DNA of 64,000 bases from Globodera rostochiensis (taxonomy: Eukaryota; Nematoda; Chromadorea; Rhabditida; Heteroderidae), in NCBI GenBank assembly GCA_018350325.1, contig JAEVLN010000036.1:256103-320102 (forward strand), read 5' to 3'. The notes under the pieces were generated by a model. The model was not told the origin of the DNA. It did no database searches and saw only the letters and a list, made by a program, of their open reading frames with translations. The translations under genes and the position numbers were made by a program. Positions 42,832 to 54,583 of this stretch are shown piece after piece; position 1 is the first letter of the stretch; every line of letters starts with the position of its first letter.

Positions 42832-45800
42832 ATGGTGGGCTTTGTCGATTGGTCTATCTCAGTTAAAATTCCAATCATCTACTTAACCATTTGTATAAGC
42901 ATCCCGTCAATGGCACTTTATATTGCCGAAATTGTCACAATCGTTCGGCACAAAAAGTTCCACAACTCATTCTATGCGCTTTTTGTTATGCGGGCAATTC
43001 CGGTAAATTGATAGAAGTCAAAATTCCGATTTGTTGATAGAAAGAATTAGAATTAGCTAATTATTAAAATTGACCAGCTTTTTTTCTAAAATGTTTAGGA
43101 TTTGCTGTACGTATTGGACTCTTTCTACACCAATCGACTGCCCTCCACAATTGGTGCCGTACTTTACCCAATTTATTCGCAGTTCCCAAATTGGATGTTT
43201 GCAATGCCATTCTTCCTTACCGTGCCCACATTCCAAGCGAATAATTTAGTCACGGCATTTATAATGTTGAACCGACTGACCGCAATCATAATGCCAATAA
43301 AACATGAGAAGGTAGGTTTTACAATAATATAAATTTTGGGCACCGTTTCATGTAAGCACGAGGTCATTTTGACACCGGCCAATTGAGCACCGGATTCCAA
43401 TTTTAAAATGACATCGCTAATCCATTGTAACAATTAGCTCGGGTGCCAACCAGGGTTGCAGCGGATCATCCGAAATCCGTTATCCGAAATCCGGTGTTTT
43501 TCCCAATCCGAAATCCGATCCGAGAAATTTTGGGTAATCCGATCCGAAATCCGGATAAATAGACTTTTTTGTCTGATATTTTTCAACAATTTTTATAAGA
43601 AAAATAAAACAAAAATGTAAGGTATCTCAAGTAGGTCGATGGCCTAGTGGTTTCTCCTTTTGGTGAGTCTTATGTTATGTGTTGGGTTCAAACTCGCTTG
43701 AGTGCAATCACTTATTTATTGCTTTTTCCCTCTACTCAAGGCCGCTTCCGGTCCGAGTGCCGAATGGTCCGAGTACCGAATGGTGCAAAAAATATCCGAG
43801 TGCCGAATAGAACAAAAAATATCCGAGTGCCGAACGTCCCAGTGCCGAAAAGTCAGAGTGCCGAATAGAACAAAAATACTGTCTGAGTACCGAATAGTAC
43901 AAAAAATGTCCGAGTGTCGAAATTCTGAGTTTCGAATGGTTCGAGTGTCGAAATATTGCAAAAATATCTGAGTGTCGACTTCTAATTTTTTTGAGTGTAC
44001 GGATCAATTCAGATTTCTTACCCTACTTTTTATACAAATCAATTTTTTCAAACCCCGCACTTGAATTCGAACAATTTTTCGAAAAACATCCAAAAATCAA
44101 TGTTGACCTTCCCTGACCCTTCGGGGGCGGGAAAGTCCCTTGCAGGAAAGTCGGGATCGGGGTTGGCCATGTCGGGGCTTAACCCTAATTTTTTATCGGT
44201 GTTATAAAATGTTTAAACAGTACGCTTTTCTACTATAGTATTTAATTCGACCTTCGGCTCAAATATGTTTTATTCGGCACTCGGATATTTTTCGCACTAT
44301 TCGGCACTCAGGCCATTCGGCACTGGGACGTTCGGCACTCGGATATTTTTTGTTGTATTCGGCACTCGGACTGTAGTTGCACTATTCGGTACTCGGATCA
44401 TTCGGTACTCGGACTTTCGGTACTCGGACCATTCGGCACTCGGACCGGTAGCCCAAATAGGCATCCCCTCATTAATAAGATTTATTAAATAATATTTTTT
44501 AATTAAAAAAACGCGCAAAAAAAGAATAGATACAAGAATTTTTGAAATAAATTCATCACGTCTTTCTGAATTTTTGCTTCAATTTTCTTAACAATATCAT
44601 TAAAATGTTCAAAAATTTCTCCGGCGGCGCCTGTCGGCGCCGCCGGACATCCTCCATTCTTACGTAAACTAGTTTTTCCGAAATCCCGAAGCAAAATGCT
44701 TAATTTTATTAAAATTTTGACTACTTTATTAACAAAATTTAGTCAAAAATTTTTCATATTGAACTTAAGTGTTACAATGAATAAATTGTTATACCGAAAA
44801 GTTTTAAAAAAATCACAAAAGTTTGAATTTTTTCAACCAAAACATTTTTTCATTTTCTTTATCCGAAATCCGGTGTTTTTCCCAACCGAAATCCGATCCG
44901 AGAAATTTTGGGCAATCCGATCCGAAATCCGTATCCGACTTTTTTCCCAATCCGCTGCAACCCTGGTGCCAACGTGTGCAAAACAAACATATGGATAATA
45001 ATGTTAAATATTGTATAAATAAGGACTTGCAACAGAATAATAGAATTTTTAAAAAAAAATTAGGTGTACTCTCTCATTCAATTTTATTTTAGTAATAATT
45101 AGTAGTGTTCGGCACGATACGATAAATGCGATAATTATCGCGATACTATCGAGAAGAAAATCCGGAGTTCGGAAATTTCGATCCTTAGGGTCCAAGAAAG
45201 TCTTAGGGGGTTAATTTTTGGGAGAGAAAAAATTTTTATTTTAGATGTAGATTTCTCTTTTTTTATGTATTTTTCTTAAGAAATTTTCGGTGCATTTTTC
45301 TTAAGAAATTTTGGAGAAATGTACCAAAATAGGGACTAAAAACGCAAAAACAGCGAAATAGGGAAACTTGAAAATCTCGGCCCTAGTAATAATTGAATTT
45401 GGTGTCAAAAATGCAAACGACTGGTGCCCAGTTAATCGAAGCCCAAAAAGCCTTTTTATTCCAATATTAAAAGTATAAAATGTTTTTTAAGTTGTGGCGC
45501 AAATTTCTTCCACTTTTAACAATTTTTGTTTTGTGTGTGCCAATACTCACGTGTTGGCCGGTGTTTAAAATGAATGGAATCATTCAATTGAACAACCCAA
45601 ATTCAACCACCGATCGCAATTTCATTGTTTATGAAGCTGGAGATGTTAGTTTTAATTAATTAAACTTAAATTGAATATTGCTGAAACCGATGCTTTACAC
45701 TAAAACTTCATTAAGGCACCGTCCATCAAATATATAACTTTGAATTGTGCCGTCTTCTCTGCAATTTTTATGATTATATGCGTTTTGATAAACATTTGCA

Positions 45801-46413
45801 CATTCGTGACATACAAATTACATGTAAAAAAAGTTGACACAAACGTGAACAGCGTGTATAATATTGAACAAAAACTGTTGGTTTATGCAATAGGAACATT
45901 TTTGGGTCACGCGCTCGTCGCAAGCCTGTATTTGGTAAATAAAAATCGTTAATATTATAATATATATAGGTAAATAGATAATTTCATTTGTCTCGATTGA
46001 CATTGAGTAACCTAAGATTGTTAATTTAAATTTACAACAGATTCTCATTATTATAAACATCGATGACCCAAAAACAAAGGCAATGTTGTTCGTCTACTAT
46101 CCAGTGGTTATGGACACAGGTGGCAGAAATTAATTGACGAAACAATTAGCTGTTTTCCCCCGAAACTTGATACTAATTATAGAACTCCCCAATTACCACA
46201 GGTACTGTAGTGCTCTCCAGCTGCTTACTGTTGTGGGCCAGCGACACTTTTCGCCAACAGCTGGCCAAAGATTTTGGCATTATTCGAATAAACAATGTAC
46301 AAAACAATCGTGTCGATGCACAGGAAGGGCCCCGAAACAATAATCAATGGGCCATGAATGCTAGCCACCAATTACACACCAGTTCCGTTCATCAGATGCC
46401 AACAATTTCATAA
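42832..46413 (+). CDS. srg: SRG-class serpentine chemoreceptor, six exons, intact, with a long intron 2
   Basis: Exons: 42832-43002, 43099-43311, 45492-45644, 45716-45934, 46041-46119, 46202-46413; total 1,047 nt, 348 residues, all phases consistent. It keeps the SRG marks of the minus-strand partner at 34681-36487 (IPSMALYIAEIV, DSFYTNRLPSTI, LNRLTAIIMPIKHEK, LWRKFLPLLTI) and is nearly the same in exons 3 and 4. Intron 2 is 2.2 kb because it holds the element 43451-44965. The tail ends NASHQLHTSSVHQMPTIS, longer than in the partner. Receptor function is by family; ligand unknown. Confidence 0.83.
43640..43694 (+). other. tRNA-like module inside the element at 43451
   Basis: A-box-like TGGCCTAGTGG (43640-43650) and B-box-like GGGTTCAAACTC (43684-43694), 33 bases apart, as in internal Pol III promoters. 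No cloverleaf could be confirmed. Confidence 0.5.
43748..44448. mobile_element. Nested TIR element with CGAGTGCCGAA subterminal repeats
   Basis: CCGGTCCGAGTGCCGAATGG at the left faces CCATTCGGCACTCGGACCGG at the right. Both arms reiterate CGAGTGCCGAA or its complement with small changes. The outermost CCGGTCCGA is shared with the element at 11907-12206, although the inner motifs differ. No clear target duplication. Confidence 0.7.
44605..44655. repeat. GGCGGCGCC hairpin module (one of about nine copies)
   Basis: CCGGCGGCGCCTGTCGGCGCCGCCGG is a near-perfect GC-rich hairpin. Related modules, often reading TCGGCGGCGCCTATCGGCACC and followed by CCCAAAAGTAAAGCAGAAT, are at about 5905-5945, 32720-32765, 32945-32990, 39425-39470, 39555-39595, 40190-40225, 52860-52895 and 60535-60585. 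Confidence 0.75.
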
Positions 46414-46475
46414 ATTTAAAAAACCTACTAAAACCCTGTAAAGATCCAATTTAAATAAAAACAAAACTTAAAACT

Positions 46476-46660
46476 AGGACAGGACGGGACCGTGACTTTT
46501 GGGACTAACCGGTACCGGGACCAAGATTTTCAACCGGGACCGGCTCCGGGACTAACCGGAACTTTTTAATGGGAATTTTTTTGTTGTTTTAATGATCAAT
46601 GGTAAAACAAATTTTTTTGTTATATTATTAAAAAATACATATATTCCTCATTGTCTACAA
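46476..46660. mobile_element. CCGGTCCC-type TIR element end downstream of srg
   Basis: Begins TAGGACAGGACGGGACCG and runs through CCGGTACCGGGACC motifs into the AT-rich part. It is the inverted counterpart of 34446-34627, beside the partner srg gene. Confidence 0.5.
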
Positions 46661-48013
46661 CTAGGATGGGTCACGGTCGGTTAACTGAACCGAAACCGAA
46701 AACCAGCTTTTTTTGCCTATCCAAAAAATTTCTTAAAGCAGTGTTAAATTAAACAAATATTTTTTTTTCAATTAAAAGTCAATGCATTTTGATAACAGTT
46801 GCATTGCCACACATTCATCGAGAGTTTTCTGACTCGCGGCGCTTAATTTTCTCTTCTTCGAATTCTCATCTTCTAGGCGCAAATATTCGATATAGTATTG
46901 CGAATTTTTATGCACGATTTAGAAGTGCTTTTGTGCTTCCTCCTCTGCGTACTCATTTAAATTAGTAAAGCTAAACATTTTGTTGGGTCCTTTGCTTTGG
47001 GACCAACAACAATTTAAATAAAATATATACTGTTGACAAACAAAATATAAATAATCGATGAGAGTCGGCACGGAGCACAATTAGGGAATAATCCAAAACA
47101 GCAGAAGTATACGATATGACCTCCACCAAAGCGTGCTGGGGTCGTTTCGTAAAGCTTGCGTTTAAAAGCTTCTACTCATTGCATGCTTTCGAATGATATT
47201 AAAAATTGCTTGATTTGGTTGGCTTTAAAAGAAGTTATAACAAAAAAATTAAAAAAAAACGCCGCCCCATTTGCCTTTTTTACGAAACGACCCAGCACCC
47301 ACCAAAGAGGGGAGGTCAAAAATGGACTGAATATGTGTGTCTGACTCTCCTATGAGAGATCAGACACAAAGACATTACGAAGGGATGGGAGAGGAAAAGA
47401 TCACAATAAAATATCAGAATGCCAATGATCGTTTTGAAGCCTTCTCGGGTAATCACATCCGAACACATTTCAGAGAATTACATACAGTGGTGTGCAAAAG
47501 TAAATGTGCAATTCATTTTTTTGTTTAACGCGCTATAACAAACTAAAGAATCAGTATTAGACAAAGTGTCCAGGAGCTTTTTTTGTAGCATTTTTTAAGG
47601 CCTACAAAACCATCAAGAGCAATCGTTCCAAAGTGCCCTCATAAAAATTATTTGCTCTCCATGTCCAAGTTGGTCATTAATTATTGGTGCAAAAGTAAAT
47701 GTGCAAAATTTAAGTTCAGATTTATTTTATTTTTCCCTAATTTGAACCGATTAAAAATTTCCTTTCAAATTAGTGTCGTATTTTCTTAATGTCGCATTTT
47801 CTGTCGGTGTCGCATTTTCCGGGCACTACTCTGCGAAATTTGTGTGGTGGTTTGCTTACCTAAGTAACAAACAATTATAAAATGACGGATGGATAAACAT
47901 TTTGTTTTTGATTACGTGCCGCCAATTTAAAAATTACCTTAACAATTACGTTCTTGGTGTTGTTGACACCACTGCGCGGATGCCCCTCCAAAAAAAGAAA
48001 TTTTGGATTTATA
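46661..48013. other. Intergenic with repeats, no gene recognised
   Basis: 46665-46720 has GGTTAACTGAACCG-type motifs. 47640-47720 repeats TGCAAAAGTAAATGTGCAA (also at 47495-47515). 47865-47895 is the conserved srg flank AATTATAAAATGACGGATGG. No exon recognised. Confidence 0.5.
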
Positions 48014-48028
48014 CTAATTGCTCATTAG
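48014..48028 (+). promoter_or_regulatory. srg upstream box (CTAATTGCTCATTAG)
   Basis: 165 bp before the ATG at 48193. Identical 15-mer on the other strand before the srg gene at 36487. Followed by further conserved text (TTTCTTGTCATTG, CATATTAATTTTT) shared with the other copies. Confidence 0.5.
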
Positions 48029-48192
48029 TTAAAGCAAACGTTGAGCTAAAGGAATGTGAGATTTCTTGTCATTGATTTTCCTAAAGGTATAAGCCAGAAT
48101 TCTAAAAGGAAGTAAAACTTGCATATTAATTTTTAAAAGTTTAAGTATGTTTTAGAATAATTTAGCATAATTTCAAATACTATTAATTAACA

Positions 48193-50555
48193 ATGGGCTT
48201 TGTCGATTGGTCCATCTCAGTTCGAAGTCCAATCATCTACTTAACTCTTTGTTTATCCATCCCGTCAATGGCACTTTATGTGGCCGAAATTGTCACCATC
48301 GTTCGGCACAAAAATTTCCACAAATCATTCTATGCGCTTTTTGTTATGCGGGCAATTCCGGTAACCAAATTTAAATTCAGAGATTTTAGCATTCCATTTG
48401 TCTGTGGCAATAATCTGAATTTGCTAATCGTTAAGGTTGATCAGTTTTATTTCTAAAAAATGTTTTTAGGATTGGTTGGGCGTATTGGACTCGTTCTACT
48501 GCCAGCGATTGCCTGACATAATCGGCTCACTTTTGTACCCGATCTATTCAAAATTCCCAAATTGGATGTGCGCAATGGCACTGTTCCTTTCCGGCACAAC
48601 ATTCCAAGCGAATAATTTAGTCACTACTCTTTTATTGTTAAATCGATTGACCGCAATTACATTGCCAACACACCATGAGAAGGTAGGTATCCGCAGAGAT
48701 AGCCGGATACGGACGGATATGGTTTTTTGGAACGTCACGGATACTGACGGATAACGGATATGACCTTAATAACCGCGGGTATCCGTCCGTTGATTTTTTT
48801 ACTGCTGAAGGAAAATTTATTAAGACGATTTCTTAAATTTGGTTTCAAGGATATATTTATGAATTCAAACATGGCCTAGTGGTTAAACTCTTAGGGTGAT
48901 GCTACTTTGGGTTGAGGGTTCTATACTTTTCTTGTTAAGCCTAATACATATCAATTTCGTTTAATATTAATCAGACGATAATGCGATCGGAAAAAATTCG
49001 CTTTGAAAAGGCTTTTGAGGCCGGACGGATACGGATACAAAATTCGTATCCGTTAGCACGCCTGGAAATTACCTAGTGTGCCATAAATGACTGGTGCCCA
49101 GTTAACCGGAGTCCTAAAAAATAGTCATATTAAAAGTTAATAAAACATAAGTTTTAAGTTGTGGCGCAAATTGCTTCCGCTTTTAACTTTTTTGGTTTAC
49201 CTTGTGCCAATATTTTTGTGTTCGCCGGTCTTTAAAATGAATGCAACTATTCAATTGAACGATCCAAATTCAACGACTGACCGCAGTTTCGTCATGTACG
49301 AGGCTGGAGATGTAAATATATTCCATATTCTTTTTTATTTATTATATTATAGCTAACACCCCGGTTTTAGGTTGACCGGGTTTTACCCGGTTTCGTAAAA
49401 AGGTGTTCAAATCCTGCAGAATTTTGTTGGATTTTCGTTTCAACGGAATTCTGTAGCCTTACGTCCATGGTACCGATAACCCGCAGCCGGGGAAATTTTT
49501 TGAAATTTCCGATAACTTATTTTGGATTTTATGCCAAAAGTCAAAAAAGTTTCTGAATTAAATAAGCGTTAAAAACAGGAACCACCAGCAGGAGGGTTCG
49601 ACCCACCCACCAAAAGACTGCCCATTTGTTGTGAATGTATGTAATGCCATTCAATTTATATTGGAAGAAATTTAATATTAGCCAAAAAAAAGTCCTTAAA
49701 CCACCGGGTGGGTGCCCGGATCGTTTAACCGAGATTTTAAGACCCGTTTCTCAACCGGTTAATTTTCCAAAATGCCTAGTTTTCGTAACCGTTTAACCGC
49801 TATTGAACAACCTTAATTAAAGCTTTATGGCATTCGAATTCGGAACTAAATTAAACTTGACAATTGGGCCGATTTTCGTTCATTAAGGCACCGTACGTAA
49901 ACTATATTCTTAATGTGAGTGCCACCTTCTCGGCCATTTTTACGGTTGTCTGCGTTTTGCTAAACGTTTGCACTTTCGTGGCATACAAATTACACGTGAA
50001 GAATGATGGCACAAACGGGAACAACAACAACGGCCATGATATTGAGAAGAAATTGTTGATTTATGCATTGGCAACATTTTTGGGTCATTCACTCGTCGCA
50101 AGCTTGTTGGTAAAGGAAAATTGTTAATATTAAAGTTAATCAAATTTAAAACAAACATCGAAAAAACGATTTTAACATAACAGATTCCCACTATTACTAA
50201 CATTGCTGCTCCGGAAACAATGACAATTTTGTACATCTACTATCCACTGCTTATGGACACAGGTGATTAGGAATTGAAGCAATCTTGGTTAATTCTTTGA
50301 TGAAGACTGAGAATTTAAACGGTAACATTATCAACAGGTACTGTAGTGCTCTCCAGCTGGTTACTGTTGTGGGCCAGCAGCAAATTTCGCCAACAGCTGA
50401 TCAATGATTTTGGCATTATTCGCAAAACAAATATTCAAAATAATCGTGTCGGTCCAATGGAGGGGCACCGAAACAATAATCTTCAGGCAGTTGGAGGAGC
50501 TGTTGGCCATCAATACATCAGTTCCGTCCAACAACTGCCGACAGTTTCTACTTGA
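48193..50555 (+). CDS. srg: SRG-class serpentine chemoreceptor, six exons, intact
   Basis: Exons: 48193-48360, 48470-48682, 49159-49311, 49888-50109, 50184-50262, 50338-50555; total 1,053 nt, 350 residues. Motifs: IPSMALYVAEIVTIV, FHKSFYALFVMRAI, DSFYCQRLPD, LNRLTAITLPTHHEK, LWRKLLPLLTF, and the tail SSWLLLWASSKFRQQL. Exon 3 differs from the next two genes mainly by conservative changes, so it belongs with the direct tandem trio. Intron 2 holds a private repeat (48696-49065), and intron 3 holds a GGTTAACC-type element shared with the other two of the trio. Acceptor of exon 4 is CATTAAG, weaker than CATTTAG in the sister genes. Confidence 0.85.
48696..49065. mobile_element. TIR-like element with GGATACGGA repeats in srg intron 2
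   Basis: Starts CAGAGATAGCCGGATACGG and ends ACGGATACGAATTTTG-complement then AGCACGCCTG. GGATACGGACGGATA motifs occur at both ends. A tRNA-like module (A box TGGCCTAGTGG at 48872-48882, B box GGGTTCTATAC at 48916-48926) is in the middle. Target duplication not recognised; absent from the sister genes. Confidence 0.55.
49352..49815. mobile_element. GGTTTACCGG-type element in srg intron 3 (left copy of the trio)
   Basis: Homologue of the better-preserved element at 62610-63062. Left end decayed; right end reads TATTGAACAACCTT. A B-box-like GGGTTCGACCC lies at 49586-49596. Confidence 0.55.
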
Positions 50556-50639
50556 CGTTAAAAAAACATAATAAATGTCTTAAAGTTCAAATTAATAATT
50601 CCAGCTTTGTTCGTTTGAATGGCTTATTAAATTTGAAAA

Positions 50640-50760
50640 CAAATCATTGTAAGCATAACTTTTGAGACTAGGAAAAAGATATAATACACGAATTTTATTC
50701 AAAATATTCGTCTCGATGCATGGAGGGGCTCCTAAACACTATGGGTCCACTCCAGCAGCA
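50640..50760 (+). pseudogene. Relic of srg downstream flank
   Basis: AAAAAGATATAATACACGAATTTTATTCAA also occurs downstream of the gene at 54749 (57040-57080), followed in both by TTC(G/T)TCTCGATGCA. It marks the duplicated unit boundary rather than coding sequence. Confidence 0.45.
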
Positions 50761-51075
50761 GACAAAATTATGCGAAACGCCAAAATTTACGCCATTTTAC
50801 TACTAATTAGAAAATTACGAAAACCATGCAACAAATTGCGCGGCGATTATTATTGATAAATCACAAACATGAAAGTCACGGAAATTGAACAATTTTGAAA
50901 ACACAAAAAACTGAGATCTGAAAGATGATTTTGAGTTTTGCTTGCTAATTCTTCGCCATTCTTTTCCACTCCTCGATCGTGCAGCGCATTTAGCAGCGTT
51001 AGATGCTTCGCTAGCTTCTCAGCAACTTTCTCCGAGTCGCCAAGATGAGCGTAACGGCCGACCTATGGATGTAAA

Positions 51076-51640
51076 TTGTCAAATTTCAACATTAGAAAAC
51101 ACCAAATTATTGCACATTCGGTGCACATGTTCCATGCCCTGCTCACTGATCAAGCACACTATAAAAGCGATCGTGCAAACGGGACGACGTGTGCAGTAAG
51201 CAGATGCACTTTGGGCGCACGGGATACCGCGCGGCGTCAAGCGACTGAAGTTGGAGCCATAGCCTGTAAAATGCATCGGTCCAGCACTCAAGTTCGTTGA
51301 GATCGGATGCCAGGAGGACTCTGGCTTGTGAAAGCCGGTAGATCATTCGGAGGCAGTTCATTGCGTTAAGCAACGTGTCCTTGAGAACGCATTGTGGAAT
51401 TGGTTCAGTCAGAAGCCCGGGGTTTGGATGGTCGAGCAGCCAGTAAATTTCGGTCCCTGATAAATGCGGCAATGTATCTTAACCAGTTCATTACCGGTAA
51501 TGTTTGTGGATTCTCACACTCGCTGCCTTGAACCTGCGCCGTACCTCATCCCCGCAGCCAGAATCATCAGCCTCCGCGCATATCGCATCCACCAGCCGTT
51601 GCCCGTTGGCTAATAGTGCAAGCTAATATATTCAAAATCA
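51076..51640 (-). pseudogene. Degenerate transposase-like coding remnant
   Basis: A series of minus-strand pieces reads as one protein with breaks: LVDAICAEADDSGCGDEVRR (about 51530-51600), then EIYWLLDHPNPGLL to RLHDRFYSVL (51470-51143), then in another frame SEQGMEHVHRMCNNL (about 51135-51085). The last motif, with SEQG, E and H, resembles the C-terminal catalytic part of some transposon-derived proteins in invertebrates. A GTGTGAGA donor could join the first two pieces. Family not firmly identified. Confidence 0.33.
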
Positions 51641-52020
51641 CAGGGCGAACTACCATGAAACAGATTAAAAATTTTTGTAACCCAGTATCAATTTAATTTA
51701 TGCTCGGTATTATAGACAATTTAGTTGGCAAGCCTGTGCAAAAAATCTTGAAAACCTGCACATTTCCCACATATGAAGTGCGACGACATCAATTCCAAAA
51801 TTAAAAAAGATGAGAGAGAACACCAAACGAGAGAAAGTTAGAGAAAGAAAGGAAATTTGTTTATTCTCTCGCACTCTCTATTTATTGGCACACATCTCGA
51901 TAATGAGCAATTAGTAATAAGCCTTAGATTTTTTCTCATTGCAACACAAACAATATTAATATTAACAACATTGGTTGTACGTCACTGAATGCACAAAATG
52001 TTCAAAATAAAAAGCCATTT
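51641..52020. other. Intergenic, no gene seen
   Basis: 51900-51915 carries TAATGAGCAATTAGTA, a relic of the srg upstream box, but no srg exon follows within range on either side. The rest is AT-rich. Confidence 0.4.
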
Positions 52021-52024
52021 TCTC

Positions 52025-53414
52025 TGGGGTGCCGCAAGGGTCAGTTTTAGGACCACTAATTGTTCACTATCTTTATCAACGATCTACCAAACCAGTTGGT
52101 ATCAGACTTTTTGCGGATGATATAAAAATATTTTTCCCAATTAAAAACAGCCGACTCTCATCAATCCCTGCAAAAGTCAATCAATGATATATGCGCATGG
52201 TGCGAGACTTGGGGACTAAAAGTATCAACAACTAAAACAAAATTATTTAAAATTACCACCAAGACTCGCCATCTTCCCCCCAAATTCAACTATAGCATTG
52301 CGCACACTATAATTTTTCCCTCCGATTCAATTAGGGGCGTTGGCATTCTTATTCAAAACAAACTTAACTTTACAGGTCATATAAACACAATAATTAAGAA
52401 TGCCTATTTCCGAGCCATCCAAATTTTAAATGCCCTCCACTCCACCAAAATACTCACCTAGGCCCGGGCCTACAAAATATATGGACGTCCAACCCTGGAA
52501 TATGCAACCGTTATTTGGAATCCATCAACAAAAATAAGATCTAACAAAATTGAACGGGTGCAAAAAACATTCACACGTAGGGGGCCCTCACCAAATGTAA
52601 ACTCCCCAAATGTTCCTATGATCAACGTTTGAAATTATTCAATTTGGAATCTTTGGCATCTCGTCGCAAACTTTTTGATCTCTGAATTATGCACAAAGTA
52701 TGGCACAGTCACACTCATTTCAACCCAAAAGATATCATTCCGTTCAACTCACGCCCTTTGTCGTCGTCACTCTCTCCATATCCGCAAAAAAAGAAAGACA
52801 CCATTTATTTCCTTTTGATGAAATTTCTTTAACAAAATTAAGTCAAAAATTCAAAATTTTTTCGGCACCGCCACCCTTCCTAAAAGTAAAACAGAATATC
52901 AAAAAAAGAATGATGATTATAAAATTGAAGTTATAGACAACGAGGAAGATATTTTTGAATAACAAAAAAAAATAATTTTGTTTTACCATTGAACATTAAA
53001 GAAAATTGAAAAGTCCCGGTAGTCCCGGCCGGTTGAAAATCTTGGTCCCAGTCCCGGTTTTTTTCTGGTCCCGGTAAGTCCCGGTCCCGGTTTTACCCCA
53101 AAAGTCCCGGTCCCGGTCTTACCTCAAAAGACCCGGTCCCGGTTTTACCTCAAAAGTCCCGGTCCCGGTTTTACCTCAAAAGTCCCGGTCCCGGTTTTAC
53201 CCCAAAAGTCCCGGTCCCGGTTTTACCCCAAAAGTCCCGGTCCCGATCAACCCTACCCTCCCCTCTGACATTGTCTCAATCTCCTCCTTTCAGCTGTTAA
53301 GCTAAATTCCTGTCCCACCTAAAGACATTTGAGATAATCCGAACACATTTTTATTGATTGCATTATGTTAGTGATTTGCCGGCATTTTTTTGATGTGATA
53401 AATAAATAAATAAA
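52025..53414 (+). mobile_element. Non-LTR retrotransposon (CR1/Jockey-type) 3' fragment, degenerate
   Basis: Starts in the reverse transcriptase at GVPQGSVLGPL, then FADDIKIF (the FADD catalytic box), CAWCETWGLKVS, then the typical tail RGVGILIQNKLNFTGHI, PTLEYATVIWNPS and KIERVQKTFTRR. Frameshifts and stops break it (for example after FADDIKIF and at ILT-stop-ARAYKIYG). It ends in a TGATAAATAAATAAATAAAT tail (53395-53414), as in LINE 3' ends. A CCGGTCCC-type repeat (52810-53250) sits inside the 3' part. A second small fragment is at 58912-59067. Confidence 0.78.
52810..53255. mobile_element. CCGGTCCC-type element right half with eight 24-bp reiterations, inside the LINE
   Basis: 52810-52990 matches the right half of the element at 5539-6174. 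53000-53250 then reiterates CCCGGTTTTACCTCAAAAGT about six times with small changes. The right end is ATCAACCCTACCCT. No spacers vary as in a CRISPR array. Confidence 0.65.
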
Positions 53415-54583
53415 TTGACGAATTTTGAAGGGTTTTACGCATAAAATGACCGGATTTGGTTAGTTTTTGCACATTTTTTATGTCCATATTATGGCACTTT
53501 TTGGGGTTTATGATCAATTTTTTGGGTTTTTTGGTCAATATTTTAAGTCAATATTTCGCGGTTTTTAGTCAATATAAATCACGGCCCTAGTGATAAGTTT
53601 TAAAAGAAAAATTAAAATTTTACAATCTCACTGAAATAGTTTAAAATGATATCCTTTTTTCACTTTTATTCACCTAAAGCCCGTGTAATGCTCTTTGCTT
53701 CTTTTGGGTACTGATGACTTTATCTCATTTTTTTTTAAAATTCAATTCACACAGGACCATTAACGCTTCTTGTAAACCGTTAAATCTGTACCAAAGTGCA
53801 CGTAATTATGAAATTTCCCAAAAAGTGCATCAATTTAATAACTTAATTATTACTGCATAATGAAAGGCCTCTCCACATTGACTAATATACTCGGAGCATC
53901 TGTCACAAAATTAACAGCAGAACAATTCATTAACAGCTGTCAAATGCCACCGTCTGGTCAGCTCTGATGATTTTTGGCGTCCTCTGAAATGAGAATGTTC
54001 TTTGATTTTTACTATTTTAATTAATTTGCTTTCTTTGGTGTTCTTTTGACCCCCCATATTTAACATATGCAAAATTAAAGTAAATGAATAAGCAGAGATC
54101 AGATTATTTATTAAGCAGTTTCGTCTTTGAATTTACAAGAAAAATTCATTACCCAATCAGGTTCAATTGTTCAATTGTTACCCTGTCCTAGCTGGCCGGT
54201 TCTGTTCCTGTGCTGTTCTGAAATTTTGGAACAGAACAGACCAAGCTGGAACAGGAAAACACTGGTCATGACCAATTGTGTCAAGCTTATTTGAATCCAG
54301 ATGTGTATCATATGCGCCAGAGTCAACATCGCTCAAAACCACTTTAATAGGTTTTTGTAGGTGCTGAAAACGATAAGCGATCATTAGTGCGGGCTAAGCC
54401 GATCAGTCGCCATTTGGATAAAAGCCAACTGAGTCCCAGTGTAAGTGCATTACAGTACACGAAATTGTAGTCAGTTTAGGCCTAAGCCTAATGACGCGCA
54501 AAGCTCAGGGTGTACATTTTTGTACATTCAATGACGTCATATAGGTTGTATTAAAGTGCCGGGTTGCAATGAGAAGATTATTA
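53415..54583. other. Intergenic, no gene recognised
   Basis: 53450-53590 resembles 58620-58770 and 59740-59860 (reiterated TTTTTGGTCAATATTT), a dispersed repeat. 53690-53960 resembles 59890-59960 and 61020-61260, showing that the upstream flanks of the last two srg genes are duplicated. 54185-54265 has CTGTTCTG/CAGAACAG inverted motifs. No exon found. Confidence 0.5.

Larger units (their letters stand above)
43451..44965. mobile_element. hAT-like element with CCGAAATCCG subterminal repeats, in srg intron 2
   Basis: Begins CAGGGTTGCAGCGGAT and ends ATCCGCTGCAACCCTG, a perfect 16-bp inverted pair. The flanks are exact 8-bp copies of GTGCCAAC (43443-43450 and 44966-44973). CCGAAATCCG motifs are reiterated at both ends. 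It contains a tRNA-like module (43640-43694), a second TIR element (43748-44448) and a core (44545-44740) that matches the core of the element at 5539-6174. No transposase seen. Confidence 0.88.

Noticed and set aside
53000..53250. Regular 24-bp repeats as a CRISPR array
   Set aside because: There are no unique spacers, the repeats run together, and the DNA is eukaryotic.
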